A DNA stretch of 64,000 nucleotides from Ficedula albicollis. Taxonomy: Eukaryota > Chordata > Aves > Passeriformes > Muscicapidae. The notes beneath the pieces were generated by a model. The model made no database searches and was not told the DNA's origin. It worked only from the letters and a program-made list of their open reading frames with translations. Below, piece by piece: positions 16,975 to 28,263 of this stretch (positions are counted from its first letter, which is position 1; each line of letters starts with the position of its first letter). The stretch is taken from the NCBI RefSeq assembly GCF_000247815.1, contig NC_021681.1, positions 8,420,821 to 8,484,820 of the forward strand. Direction: 5' to 3'. The translations under genes and the position numbers were made by a program.

Positions 16975-17105
16975 ACAGAATCTTCAATAACTAGACAACA
17001 GTATCACAGCAGAATCCAATGAAAATTAAGCCTTTTCCATACAGAATCTTTAATAACTAGACAACAGTATCAAAGCAGAATCCAATGAAAATTAAGCCTT
17101 TTCCA
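16975..17105. repeat. 66-bp tandem duplication, two copies
   Basis: The segment starting acagaatctt at 16975 is repeated at 17041, giving a 66-bp period. The copies differ at two positions that I can see (cttcaata/ctttaata and atcacag/atcaaag). Both end with aagccttttcca. No coding content. Confidence 0.9.
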
Positions 17106-19599
17106 GGTATTTTTTAATATTTCTTCCTTAATTATACTTTGGACCTATACAGAGAATATGAAGTGAATAAAGGACAATAGCTGAATTCACACATTTTCTA
17201 CAGAAAGAGAATGCTGGATTTCTCTGGCATAACACTAAACTGCATTAAGATAAAAATAACAATTAAGTGGTAGGTAGAAGAAATTCACATTTCCTTCTTG
17301 TTCTCTTGGTTACTGAAATCCTCTGGATAGGTAAGAAAATAAATTTTGACTTTCTGAGACACATCCATGTAGAATAACCTACACCACAGAAGGCTTGGTG
17401 TTCCATCACTAAAGTAAATGTAATTTGACTCTAATGGAATGATCTCTCTGGAAAATGGTGATAGACACCAGTTGTAAATCTCACCTTAAGACATGAGCTC
17501 CCAGCCCACTTGTTTGAATCCTGCATGCTGATACATTGTCAGTGTAATGTAGATGGAACATGTTTCTACAGGTTTCAGGAAGAGAAGTTTGGAACAGAAA
17601 GGCCTGAGGAAAACAGAGAGAGTTGAGCTGGTGCAAAAGATGAAAACAGAATTTAGGCTTGGTCCTCCTCATTTAAGGAATCAAAGCAAGTGAGCTTCAC
17701 TGATAAAATAAAATAAGGAAGGAGCAAAGACTGTTTCTTTTGTTCCTTTAACTCTGGCACTGATGAACTCACCCCTCTCCCATTTTCCTGCTGGCTGCCT
17801 CTAAACAACTGCACTTGGCAAATTCCATCAGCAAGCCCAATCTCATGCCTTGTGAGGCTCCATCACTTGATCCAGTGCAGCTGCTGCAGGTTTTGTTCCC
17901 ATCTGCTCCCTGCCAAGGTCTGTGAGACAGCAGCCCCTCGCTGGCACAGTGAGCGCCAGGCGCCCGCCCTGGTGAGACCCAGAGCATCTGGGCTAGGAAA
18001 GTCACACCCAAGAGAACCAGCCTCATAATTCCCCCCTCCTTTTTGTGTGTTCTGCTGGGGGAACCCACCTGTGGAGTGTCACCTCTGGGAAAAGCAAGCA
18101 CGAGTGTCCTCTGGCCGGTTCTGCTCACTGTACCAGCACCCCTTGCAGGAGGTGCTGCATAAGCCATCCTCACTCTCACACCTTTAAAAAGCCAGACTTA
18201 CAAACTGCTGAAGTCACTCAGCACAGACCATTCAGGAACAACAGGCAAGCTAAACACTCACATTGTAACAGTGTTCTAACAGCACTTGGAAACACCACAA
18301 ACTAAAACATCTTTTTACCTATTTTTTAAAGCTATCAAAGTACCACACACAGACTAAAGAGCCAACACACCTCAGTCAGCTGGTGAAAGATAAGAAGTAA
18401 AAACCAAACAAAAACACCCTAAAGATTCAGGGCAATGACAACAACTGTAACAAAATAGCACACATTTTGGTTATCCTAAATACTTGTAGTTGCTCAAACA
18501 CTTTTCCCTAAGACATTTACATGACTTTCTATTTTTATCCACTGGTAATTGAAGTTTATAATTTACATATTACGGTGCAGTAGAATCCAATTATAGCAAA
18601 TCTACAGAGAGGCTGTATTTATTTCAGGAGGAAGATACCGAGGAACCATGTCAACACGTAGCAACATAATGACTTGCTCACTTTCTGGCTTTCATGCAAA
18701 ACATTGTAATGATTAGGTTTCAGACACTGCACGAGGATACTTAAGGATGAGCTATAAAACCATTCCACATCTGTGCTTGTTTTATTAGCAGAACCATTTC
18801 TGGGAAAAATAGGAAAGCAAATGCTGCTCCTGCTGCTAATTCTGGATAACTCTTTTATGACACTAACCTCATTACCAAACACTACTACTCATAATCCTTT
18901 CTCCAGCTCCTCCTTTCTCTGTTAAGTATAAATTTCTTGTCATTTCTCCCATCAGAGCTGAAACATAATTATAACTAATATTAATTGCATAGGTTTTACA
19001 TTCCATGTAAACTCAGTTACAGAGATGGTTTGTCCATGGTAGATCAACAGAGAATAAATAATAAGAGAAGGAATGAACAACTGAGAATTCATATCGATTC
19101 TGAGATTGGCCAGGTTGGAGAAATAAAATACAGGTTTTTTACAGATAACCACTCAGGTTATTGCTAAGTGATCACAAGTGACAAGCACCTTGATCTGAGA
19201 GAGGCTGCTCACATGCAGTTGCTGCTCAAGGCAAGGGCTATTAGTGGTGCCCATCAAATCCCAGACCTAGGGCTCTGTTTCTCACTGGATCAGCACTGCA
19301 AGCCACCCTGTATACATCGTTTTATGCAGGTAAATTCAACAGGACAATTAAGCCTCCTCTGAATTAAGAGATAGTTAGCTGATTTTCTGATAGATTTTTA
19401 CATGAGCTGAGATTACCAAAGCTGCTGAGGAAACATGGGAATCTAACACCCCTATTCATTTTGAAAACTTCAGGCTAATGACTCAAATATTTCCAGCCTT
19501 TCCTTCCCCGTGAACCTGTTGTCTTCGGGAAAATATTATCAAATGCTACTGTTATATTTTTTATATCTCTCATCTCTCCTCCACAAAACAAAAAAAAAA
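17106..19599. other. Unique noncoding DNA
   Basis: No recognisable gene. A minus-strand frame of 136 codons (17769-18179) lies in a locally GC-richer stretch. It has no known domain and overlaps an 86-codon frame on the other strand, so I treat it as chance. Confidence 0.65.
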
Positions 19600-19800
19600 A
19601 AAGCTGGTATGATTGTTCATGAGTCATCCTTCAGTCATTGTAACGAGCTTGTGCTTGATTAATTAATAACACAGTGGAGGGTAATCAGGGGAGCCTGCTA
19701 CTCCCACGTCCCGATTGGAAAAGCGCGGCTCAGCGCCGGCTGGCTGCAAAGCCAGCTCCAACAATGACACTTTGAAGTCAATAACTCCCTGTGCTTTCTT
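19600..19800. promoter_or_regulatory. Candidate cis-regulatory block
   Basis: A compact mixture of motifs stands out from its surroundings. An AP-1-like ATGAGTCAT lies at 19619-19627, followed by an AT-rich homeodomain-like gattaattaataa word. A short CpG-bearing stretch then contains cgcggctcagcgccgg. A hairpin has arms GCTGGCT (19739-19745) and AGCCAGC (19750-19756) around gcaa, followed by a SOX-like AACAATG. Clusters of such sites occur in vertebrate distal enhancers. No conservation data are available here, so the call is only a candidate. Confidence 0.3.
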
Positions 19801-20540
19801 CCAGAGGAGCAAAATTAATCATGTTACCCCCTAAAAGCTCTGCTATATCTTTAAAGTCTCAGAAAACCTTCAGCATTATGAGAAAACCAAGCGCTGTTTC
19901 TCTGTCTCTGCCAGTAGGTTCCCTTTCAGTGCCTTGAGAAAATGACAATTCTGCCACAAAGAAGGGAAGGGAGCATCTGTGGATGCATCCTGCACAGCTG
20001 CATGCACTCCAACTTCATATACTTTCCCCACCAAGACTGTGTATAACTGAAAGTGATGCAAATAACAATAAAGCTTGTGTTCAGGGAGGCTGTAATATCT
20101 TTGTACATAGATATATTTTTCTCCCAGAGACCGATGAGAAAGGACTAAAAAATACAAACCTGCTTCATTCCTATTACAAGAAAAAAAAATCAAAACCAAT
20201 GCTGCCAGCTAACCATTAACTGAAAAATAATGAGGGCTAATGAAATAGCAAGTCCAGATCTTTCAGTGCTCAGACAGGTCTCTTAAGGGAACTGAAAATG
20301 AATTAGCTTGAGTTTGACAGCAGAAAAAAAGGCACCCAAGACACTGGAAGGTGGGGATGAGCTGTCAGAGGAGTAAAGAACAGATTGACAGACAGCCTTA
20401 TATGAAAAAGAGTAATTTAGGGGTTAGAGAATAACTCAGAAATATGTTATAATAGTTACAAAAGCAGTGCTAAGCAGACTCTTATTCCAGCACTAGGACT
20501 ATTCAATGCCCCTGTATCATCACGAAGAGGGTCAGAATAG
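19801..20540. other. Unique noncoding DNA
   Basis: AT-rich sequence with short overlapping frames (up to 107 codons on the minus strand at 19876-20199) that match nothing I recognise. No repeat or RNA gene seen. Confidence 0.6.
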
Positions 20541-20577
20541 GCAGTTTTAATGGTCCCCTCTGGCCTCAAACCTGTGA
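20541..20577 (+). mobile_element. Possible old CR1 LINE 3' tail remnant
   Basis: The words ttttaatggtcccctctggc and cctcaaacctgtga resemble the 3' end of older sauropsid CR1 families, where a 'ggtcccttctggcc' segment precedes the short terminal repeats. Only a few tens of bases are alignable by eye and no terminal 8-mer repeats remain. The assignment is tentative. Confidence 0.35.
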
Positions 20578-20830
20578 CTGTATTAAAAGAATCCAGACTA
20601 TGCTCCTGCAATTCTGTGTTCCCATGTAACTCAGTCAGGACTTTTCCTCTCCTGTGTTGTATAAAGCTCATCCTCCAGAGCTGTGATTCCCCACTCCACC
20701 CATTTGCTTGTACACAGGTAACAGCATGGTCCTGACAGCTGGGCTTGAAAAGGTCCAGCAAAGACTGTGCAAACTGGTTCTGTGATCTGTGGGTTACATG
20801 CACTTAGCCTCAGGACCTCCTGGCAGGCCT

Positions 20831-20890
20831 GCATTGGGCAGGGGACTGGGCTAGGTGACCTCAGAGGTCCCTTCCACTTGTATTTTGTAA
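20831..20890 (+). mobile_element. CR1 LINE 3' tail fragment, sense
   Basis: The sequence runs ggggactgggctaggtgacc followed by tcagaggtcccttccactt. This follows the avian CR1 3' region pattern of 'ggactagatgacctc...aggtcccttccaa'. The element is 5'-truncated, as is usual for CR1, and lacks a clear terminal 'attctatg' repeat, so it is degenerate. It has the same orientation as the tentative remnant 250 bp upstream; whether they are one element is unclear. Confidence 0.65.
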
Positions 20891-23800
20891 ATATTTCAAC
20901 AAACGCTTCAGCACAGGAGCAGGTAAATGTAGTATTTTTTTTTTTTAATTTCGCCTGCAAGTGATATCTCTGCATTTTATTTCTGCATTTATTCAAAACT
21001 GACCCAGTCTGAACATGGATGGAGATCAGCAGGCATGCCAGTCCTTCTGCCACATTCAGAGCAGGTCTAAGGAATGACGACCTTGCAAAATGAATCTGTA
21101 GTGCCTTTGTGTTTTAAAAAAGCGTGGTCAGAGGAGAGGTGGTACGACTGCCATCTGTACATCTGTAGTTTACACAGCAGCTGAGTAGTCAGAGGACTTG
21201 CAGGGCTCAGATCTCGTGTCTCACAGGAGAGCAGTGCAATCCCACATGGACACAGAAAGCTTCATTCCCTCCCACAGACTGTGTCACTGCTCAGGAGATG
21301 CTGCAGCTCCTGGTGTTAGAGGACATGCAGGAAGGGGCAGGGTCATGTTATCAGGGCCCTCAGGGGGTAAAATCACACATTTGGTGCTCAAACCTGATGG
21401 TGCAAAGAGGAATCAGGAGCCAGGACACATGGAAAAACAAGCCTGGTTCTGGCTGCACACAAGGATGTTAATCAATATGTGTCATGGAAGTCTGTAATTT
21501 CTAAAATACCTGGCTCTGGCCAAGACAGCAAAAATCCAAAAACCAGGAATGTATGAGTGTAAATCTATGTCACATTAAAACACCAGGCAGCAGCAGGAGC
21601 TCTGATTAAAGTAGGCTGTTTTGGATGGAGGGGCATGAAAGGAGACCAACACATGCAAATGAACAGACCCTTACCAGGACAGAGGAGCTGTTTGAGAGAA
21701 GACTGAGGCTCTGGAAGGATCAGCTCAACGCTTTCCCAAAAAATAAATGGAGTACCAAACAATGTAGAGCATGCAAATTTCTTGCATAAGACCCAAGAAG
21801 ACTCAGAAAGGTCCCTCAGCTTGGCTTCTTGTACTTTTGATTACAGACAAAGTTTACAGTGATGTCTTTGCTTAATAATATATCTCTCTGATATGACATA
21901 TCATTACTGATTGTTTAGTGCCTACAAAGCTCTGCATTTCAATGATGTGCACAGTATGTACCCAGACAATTCCTTTCAGCCAGCTTGATTAAGAAAAGAT
22001 ACAGGCACAAAAAGCTACTCCTTGTTTATGTTACATTTCTCAGACCAAGACTATCTGCATCAGAGTTCCTTGGGAACAGCTGGGATCATTAACCAAAGCT
22101 CATAAACCCTCTTGCAGCATACAGAGAGCAAAAAAGAAAACTGAGTAGGTGTAACCTTCTTTCAGAGTTACTGCCCCACGTTATGGCTATTTCAGGGACT
22201 CCTCTACCCACAGCAGCTTCATGCTTGTGAGAAAGGTCACAACAATAAGCTCAGCACCTTTTATTCAGATTCATAGGTCAAGATGTCTCAGCTAATTGAG
22301 AGCTTGCCTAGATAATCTGCTCAAGTACTTCATTATGACTTTTTGTAAAGCTATCAGATGTTGCTGCTGAAGAAGATTATTGCATGAAAAAACTGAAATA
22401 AGCCCCTAAGTATTCTGTTTAAGCACTTAGACACATGCAGGAGATTGTTATTTCCAATACTTCTTGGAATGAGCTGAGCCTGCCATATCCTCTGCTCAGA
22501 AGGTTCCAGCTAGGAGCTGGTGGGTACCCCAGTCTTGGCAAGCACAGTCTTTCCAAGGTCCAAACGTACAAGTGCAGAGAGTTCTCATGTCTGCCACGTG
22601 TTCCAATAAACCAGCAGGGTGATTTCAGTCTTTGGTCCCTTCTCAACTGAAAACCACAAGGATTTTTACAGGAGGAAAAAGAGCAGAAGGCAGGACACAC
22701 AATTTGTCCTGTCCACCCAGTATTTGTAAGAAAGGTGCAGAAGGAAGGTGCAAGCATTGCAGTGATCCACATGTGGTGCTGTGGGAACCAGCATGGTTTT
22801 TAGAAACCAGGCTTGACAGTTCTGCAGTGCACCCAGTGCTCTCTCTACAAGAGGGCAATAATTTCTGGAGCTGGCATTGCTGGGTTTCATTGTGTGTAAA
22901 AAAAAAAAAAGGGGAGGAGAAATGGAAGTTTAGATGGAAAAGTCTTAGTCTATCCCTGGTTTGAAAAAAAGGTGGAAATTGCAATGATATCTTGCATTTT
23001 CAAGCCCTAAAATTAAGGCCTGTCATTTTACCCAGAAGCATCTGAGGGAGAGCATCTCCAGGTGCCCAAAGTTCCTCTGAAGAAAGAATCTGGAGTATGA
23101 GCCAACTCCTGCAGATAAAATGGACCCTGAAGTGCTCACTGCAGGGAATTTCTGCACACAGGGTACAGAACAGGCATCCCAGAGTGATTACATCTCTTCC
23201 TCCCTGCTCCCCTATTTTTGGAGCACAGCCATGCCTTGCCCTTTCCAGCAGAATGTGCAGGATGCCAGGACAGCCTCAGAAAAACATTTCAGCTGGAACG
23301 TTAGATTCAAAATTTACTGCCAGAAGAAGGAAAAAGATTAGAAAGCCAGGATTATTCAAAGTTATTAATTTTGCCTCATGAGTACAATTGCTAATTAATC
23401 ATGGGGGGAGAAGACTGAAAGAAAATCAGTCATTATCAGCCTGCAGTGTGTGGGCAGTTCCTACCCTCCCAACCAGAGTGCAATGCCACTACCTGGTCTG
23501 GCACTGGGTCAGCTGATATTTGAGTTTAAAAGATGTCAGCAGCTGTACTGGCATAAGGAGCTTTCCTGCTCATCCCCCCCAAGGCATTCCCAACCATCCT
23601 CTCAGCTACCATACCACCAATGGTTTTGGAGCCCTTCTGATGTGATTTTTAATCCAGATCGTTCCCTAATCTGATTTACCAGGCAGCAATGCAAAGAATT
23701 GCACCAGTACAACCAAGGGGGAAAAATAAGAGAGCAACTAAATTGGTATTTGTGGAGGGGCAGGGAAACCAAACAAAAACTTAATAGGGAACAATCTTCG

Positions 23801-23896
23801 ATTTATATGAGGGAATTCTGCCCCAAGTTTTTATTAAATGTTCATGTCAAATGTGTTGGATTAATACTAAAGAAGTTTCATTTTAACAATTGCAGG

Positions 23897-23914
23897 TCAT
23901 TACATTTGTAATGA
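23897..23914. promoter_or_regulatory. 18-bp palindrome TCATTACA-TT-TGTAATGA
   Basis: The two 8-bp arms are exact reverse complements around TT. The left arm and centre repeat the word TCATTACATTT also found at 1087-1097 beside the first palindrome. ATTA/TAAT half sites would suit homeodomain dimers, but chance cannot be excluded. Confidence 0.3.
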
Positions 23915-24384
23915 TTGCTGAGAAGCACATCCAGCATGTCCAGTATCTCCATAGCAAAAGTATTTTGAAGTCAGGGACTAGTTCTGAGACCTGTTTTCCC
24001 TTTTAAAAAGATATTTAATGGAAAAGATAATAAACAGTGCAGCACAAGTCTTCATTGCAGAAAAGAATCAATGCAGAATCCCAGATAAAGTCTGCAAATT
24101 GCAGTCATGTGCATCCCAGCCAAGTCACACTTTGCTTTTACACCACAGCCTTATTGACTAAAGCAGGATTTCTCCTGGGAGAAAAGGGGATTCCATATTT
24201 TTGTGTAGAATATCTATAATTAAGTTAGTAGCAATTTATATATAATTACAATTTTATTATCTTTGGATATATTATCATGACATTTATCCCTAATGGATTC
24301 TTAGAGATCCCAGTTTTCAGCAACCTCAGGCCCTTTTGGTACTCTCCTTGATTTTAAACCAGGGCAGGAGTGGCTTCATGTACA

Positions 24385-24435
24385 ATTAGAGCTGATGATG
24401 GGCCATTGGTATTAGAGCTGGTATGGGCCATTCCA
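24385..24435. repeat. 26-bp imperfect tandem duplication
   Basis: The word attagagctg and, 15 bases further, gggccatt occur at 24385/24400 and again about 26 bp later. Copies differ by a small change between these anchors (gatgat versus gtat). Confidence 0.75.
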
Positions 24436-27190
24436 GAAGTGGGAGATGCATATTTGTTCCTAGGCCAAACTCAGCAGGGAAAACCTGACACGCACATGGA
24501 CAGAAAACTCTTTTCTTGAGAATACCAGGTGCTGCAAATAATAAAAACTCAGGCAAACAACACAAAGGAAATGCTGGCTTTCAGGTGAAGGTACTATGGA
24601 ATGAGTGGGCATCACATGTGCACATCTGTGGACAGAATTAAGTTTTTACAGAGCCACAATATTGAAATCATAGTATGATTTTAACTTGAAAGGACTAGTT
24701 CTAAAAATTAAACATGCATCTATAAATATGATTGCAAGTTTAAATATTTAAGAGCAAAAATCTTTTCATACAATATTAATGTTCAAAAGTCTCCTGTGGT
24801 TATTTCCAGTAAATAAAAATATCCAAAAAAATATCTCCAGCTGAAACAAATTCTGAACTATCATAAATAAATATGCAGTCATACTGCTTAATCTTCTACC
24901 TTATTATAAAAAGAGGGGGAATGTTAATAAAGCAAACTCTGGTCCATGGATAGAAATAGTATTGTTAAAATAGTCTTTATTTCTCTGCCAAAACTACTTG
25001 TGGCTCTGCACTGATTCCTGTTCTCACTGTAAAATGGACAAAAGCATGAGTATTGTCAGAATTTATTTTTAAATAAAAATGAGTTGCTAGAGATGCAGGA
25101 TGCTCAGCAAACCGCATTTCAGAAAAGAATTCAAATCATTTTGGTTTTATTGCCTATCTTCCCCATTTCAGTTAGCTTAGACTGACAAAATATTTCCCAA
25201 GACAGCACTGGAATTGCAGGTGATATTTAGTTAGATCTACTCAGAGCTGGCATCTGCTCCCACTGATGGGTGAAAGTGCTAATGTGCAATTTAACCTTAG
25301 CATACAGAGCAAGGTGCTTGCATTGCACAACTTCTGGAACAATGTTTAGGGTCAGTGAGACTGATTTACATCTTTTACAAAAGTCTTTTCTTACCAAAGT
25401 GCCAGAGAACCCAAACTGGTCTCCCCCAAGGCCTTAATGCAGAATCAGAAGTTTGACAGCATCAGAACCCACAGATTCAGGATCTGGTCCTAGATAGGTT
25501 TGCACAGCACACCTCAGACTGTTATTTTTAAAATGTCTCTATTTCCTGTGAGTGAAGCCTACAATCCTTTGTTATTAGCATGAAAGGCTTCTCTTTTTTG
25601 TGTGCATTTGCAGTGTTTAATTAACTTTCCTCAATGTAGTTGCCATTCCCCATGCTGAGATATATGGGAGGTAAATCAGTACAAGATGACATTTCTTTGT
25701 CTCTCCTGGAAAGGCAAATTGCTTCCCTCAATTACTGGTTTTCTTCCTTGTTGGACCAATACACACAACCCAGAATTAACTTACTGCAGATGTAAACACC
25801 ATTGTGCATCCCTGGTGGGCTCTTTGCCCGAGTCCCAAGATTTTGGGGTTTGTCACCACCCAGGTATGGAAGCAGAAGCTGTTGTCTCTCACCATCTAAT
25901 CAAGATAATAATTACAGGCAGTGGATCTGGAGCTAAGAAGAGGAAAAAGGCTTTTCAATCACTGCCTCTGCATTTCAATCGAAGCCCCATGCTGTACAAC
26001 ACTGGAGAACAAGGTGTAAATCAGCTTAAGAACATCGTTCTGCATTCAATGCGTTGTGGTTTACAGCTCCCAAATGACCTTCATCTATCTTCCTTAGCTG
26101 TAGAGGTGTATAATTGAACTAAAGAGAGCCTTGAATAATGAGGTTGAGAGTGGCATCTCCGCTGCTGTTGCTTAATAGTATACCAGCCTTGCACTTGGTT
26201 TTCTGATATGTAACAAAATACTGTAGTGGGTCCAATTCTTCAGGGTGACACTTGGTGATAGCCCCTTTTTTAAAATAGAAAAGATCTGGGGTTTTGCAAG
26301 GAAAAAAACTCCTATAAATCTTTGGCTGCAACTAGGCTCCCAAAAATACAATTATATGAACCATTTTCTATTCAATATCTGCCCACAAAAGCTCAGAGAG
26401 ACAAATAGCAATTATCTGCTCTTCTTTCAGTCGTGGAATCTATTTTTTTAACTTTTCATCTTTCTTGTGAAAGATTCCCTGCTCAGCTCAGAGGAGTACA
26501 GTGTGACACCCTACAAGATTCCTCTACCAGGACCTTGCCAGAATGAGCGGAGGTGAAGCCTCACAGAGCAGCAACAGGACCTTGTTTTCAGATCATACTT
26601 TTCCTATATTTATGTGTGCTGGAGTCACCCTTTCTCTCTGTGGTGAGATTAACATTTCCAGCCCTCCAGCCACTCCTCACCACCAGTTCACTTCTGGCAC
26701 CTGTGCTGGAATAAAGGTCTGGCAGTCCAACAGCTCGGGACCAGTGCAAGGCATCTCCCCAGCCAAGTGGCTGCTAGAAACAAATGTTCCTCCCGTGGCA
26801 TTCTGTTGATTTCACGGACACTAAAAGACTTACTGGTGCATTTACAGCACCAATTAAGCAGTCACTGCTAACTGCCTCCCTGTGCAGCACCAGCAGCTCC
26901 CAGCCAGGGCAGGAGCTGAGACGCCCGGAGGAGGGGAGTGAGGGGAGCTGGAGAGAGGAGCAACACCCTGTGATGCAGCAATTAACTTCTGGAGAGGCAC
27001 GGAGAGCCTGAGGAAGGGAGGGACAACCAGCTTTGCTCACATTTCCAACTCGTGGGGTGCAACACCACTCTTCATCCCCCAGATCACCTCTACAGGACCC
27101 CGAGGAAGCACAGTGGCAGCGCTCCTTCCAAAATCTGTATCAGTCCACCACATACACACACAAGGACAAAAAGACAAACTGTTCATCACA

Positions 27191-27375
27191 CTGCCTTCAG
27201 GATTTTCACTTACTGAATATTTTACTCTACTCCCCTCCCACTTTTATTATTTGCCTGCTCAATGGGCCAGGTTTATTCAGGTACTGCCTTCAGGATTTTC
27301 ACTTACTAAATATTTTACTCTACTCCCCTCCCACTTTTGTTGTTTGCCTGCTCAATGGGCCAGGTTTATTCAGGG
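27191..27375. repeat. 93-bp tandem duplication, two copies
   Basis: The segment beginning ctgccttcaggattttcact at 27191 recurs at 27284, giving a 93-bp period. Three substitutions are visible (actgaat/actaaat and ttattat/ttgttgt). Because 93 is a multiple of three, the copy stays in frame and makes one open frame (27033-27518) look internally repetitive. No protein family is recognised. It ends 130 bp before the solo LTR. Confidence 0.92.
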
Positions 27376-27563
27376 TTGTCGGGGTAGCATATTTCTTGTG
27401 CAGGGTTCACATAGACCATGAGAGAAGAGCTGCCTTCAACAGCCCCGTAATCGAGCTCGCAGGCAATGTCATTCCTCACACTTTCATCAGAAGGGTAGTG
27501 CAGGCTGTGGGAGCCTAGGGTGTTCCCCTGGCCTCCTTGGGGGTCTCAAAACCCCCCTGGCAA

Positions 27564-27578
27564 GGGTCTCAAAGACCC
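27564..27578. other. 15-bp inverted repeat in LTR U3
   Basis: GGGTCT and AGACCC flank CAA as perfect arms. A related copy, ggggtctcaaaaccccc, lies about 23 bp upstream. This gives the 5' part of U3 a short imperfect tandem and palindromic structure that could be a factor-binding array within the LTR. Confidence 0.5.
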
Positions 27579-27810
27579 CTGAATGAGACTCAGGTGTCTC
27601 AGGGGCTGGATTTAGCTCCTTGGAACAATTTACCAACATTGAGAGAAGAAATACAAGCTGCAAAAATAAATAGAGTGCAAATTAGACTGTTAGAATGTAG
27701 AATTAGCAGATTTCTAGAATGTTTGTGATAAGGGACACGTGGCCAAGATGGAGAATTTGGGGTGTGGATACCTCTTCCTCCTTCTTCTCTGTGTCATCCA
27801 TGCTGGGTGA

Positions 27811-28016
<206 letters not shown>

Positions 28017-28025
28017 AATTTAGAC

Positions 28026-28033
28026 TATAAAAG
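28026..28033 (+). promoter_or_regulatory. LTR TATA box
   Basis: TATAAAAG lies about 92 bp before the AATAAA signal of the same LTR, a usual U3/R arrangement. It would direct plus-strand transcription from the LTR if active. Activity is not shown by the sequence. Confidence 0.6.
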
Positions 28034-28124
28034 ATAAGTCCTGCCTTTCTCAGGCAGATTCTGCCCTGGATGTCTGGCGAGCAGACTGCTGTTTGCTGGA
28101 CAAAACATTCCTGAGATAAGAAAC

Positions 28125-28130
28125 AATAAA
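28125..28130 (+). terminator. LTR polyadenylation signal
   Basis: AATAAA lies within the R/U5 part of the solo LTR, downstream of its TATA box and about 133 bp before the LTR end. Its position agrees with the polyadenylation site expected at the R/U5 boundary. Confidence 0.6.
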
Positions 28131-28263
28131 CAACCATGAAAACCTCTAAGAACAGTCTCCTGCAGTCTCTCATCAGACGGGCATCGGAAGGGCTGGGCTC
28201 CAGACCACCTGCATGTCCTCCTGAGGTGATCTCAGGGCTAAGGAGACACCTCAGGCTGTGACA

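Larger units (their letters stand above)
20891..27190. other. Unique noncoding DNA
   Basis: AT-rich DNA with a 12-T run near 20937 and 13 A followed by GGGG near 22898-22914. It also holds a small tandem repeat (24385) and a palindrome (23897), both listed separately. The largest frames are 140 codons (20631-21053, minus) and 143 codons (25686-26117, plus). Neither shows a known domain, and both overlap other frames. No transposon was recognised by eye. Confidence 0.6.

Noticed and set aside
16975..17105. Possible CRISPR-like or satellite array
   Set aside because: Only two copies with no spacer structure; the DNA is animal, and CRISPR arrays are not expected.
25686..26117. 143-codon plus-strand frame
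   Set aside because: No known domain; length is within chance expectation for 64 kb in six frames.
27033..27518. 161-codon frame with an internal 31-residue repeat
   Set aside because: The repeat is simply the 93-bp tandem duplication read in frame; no protein family recognised.
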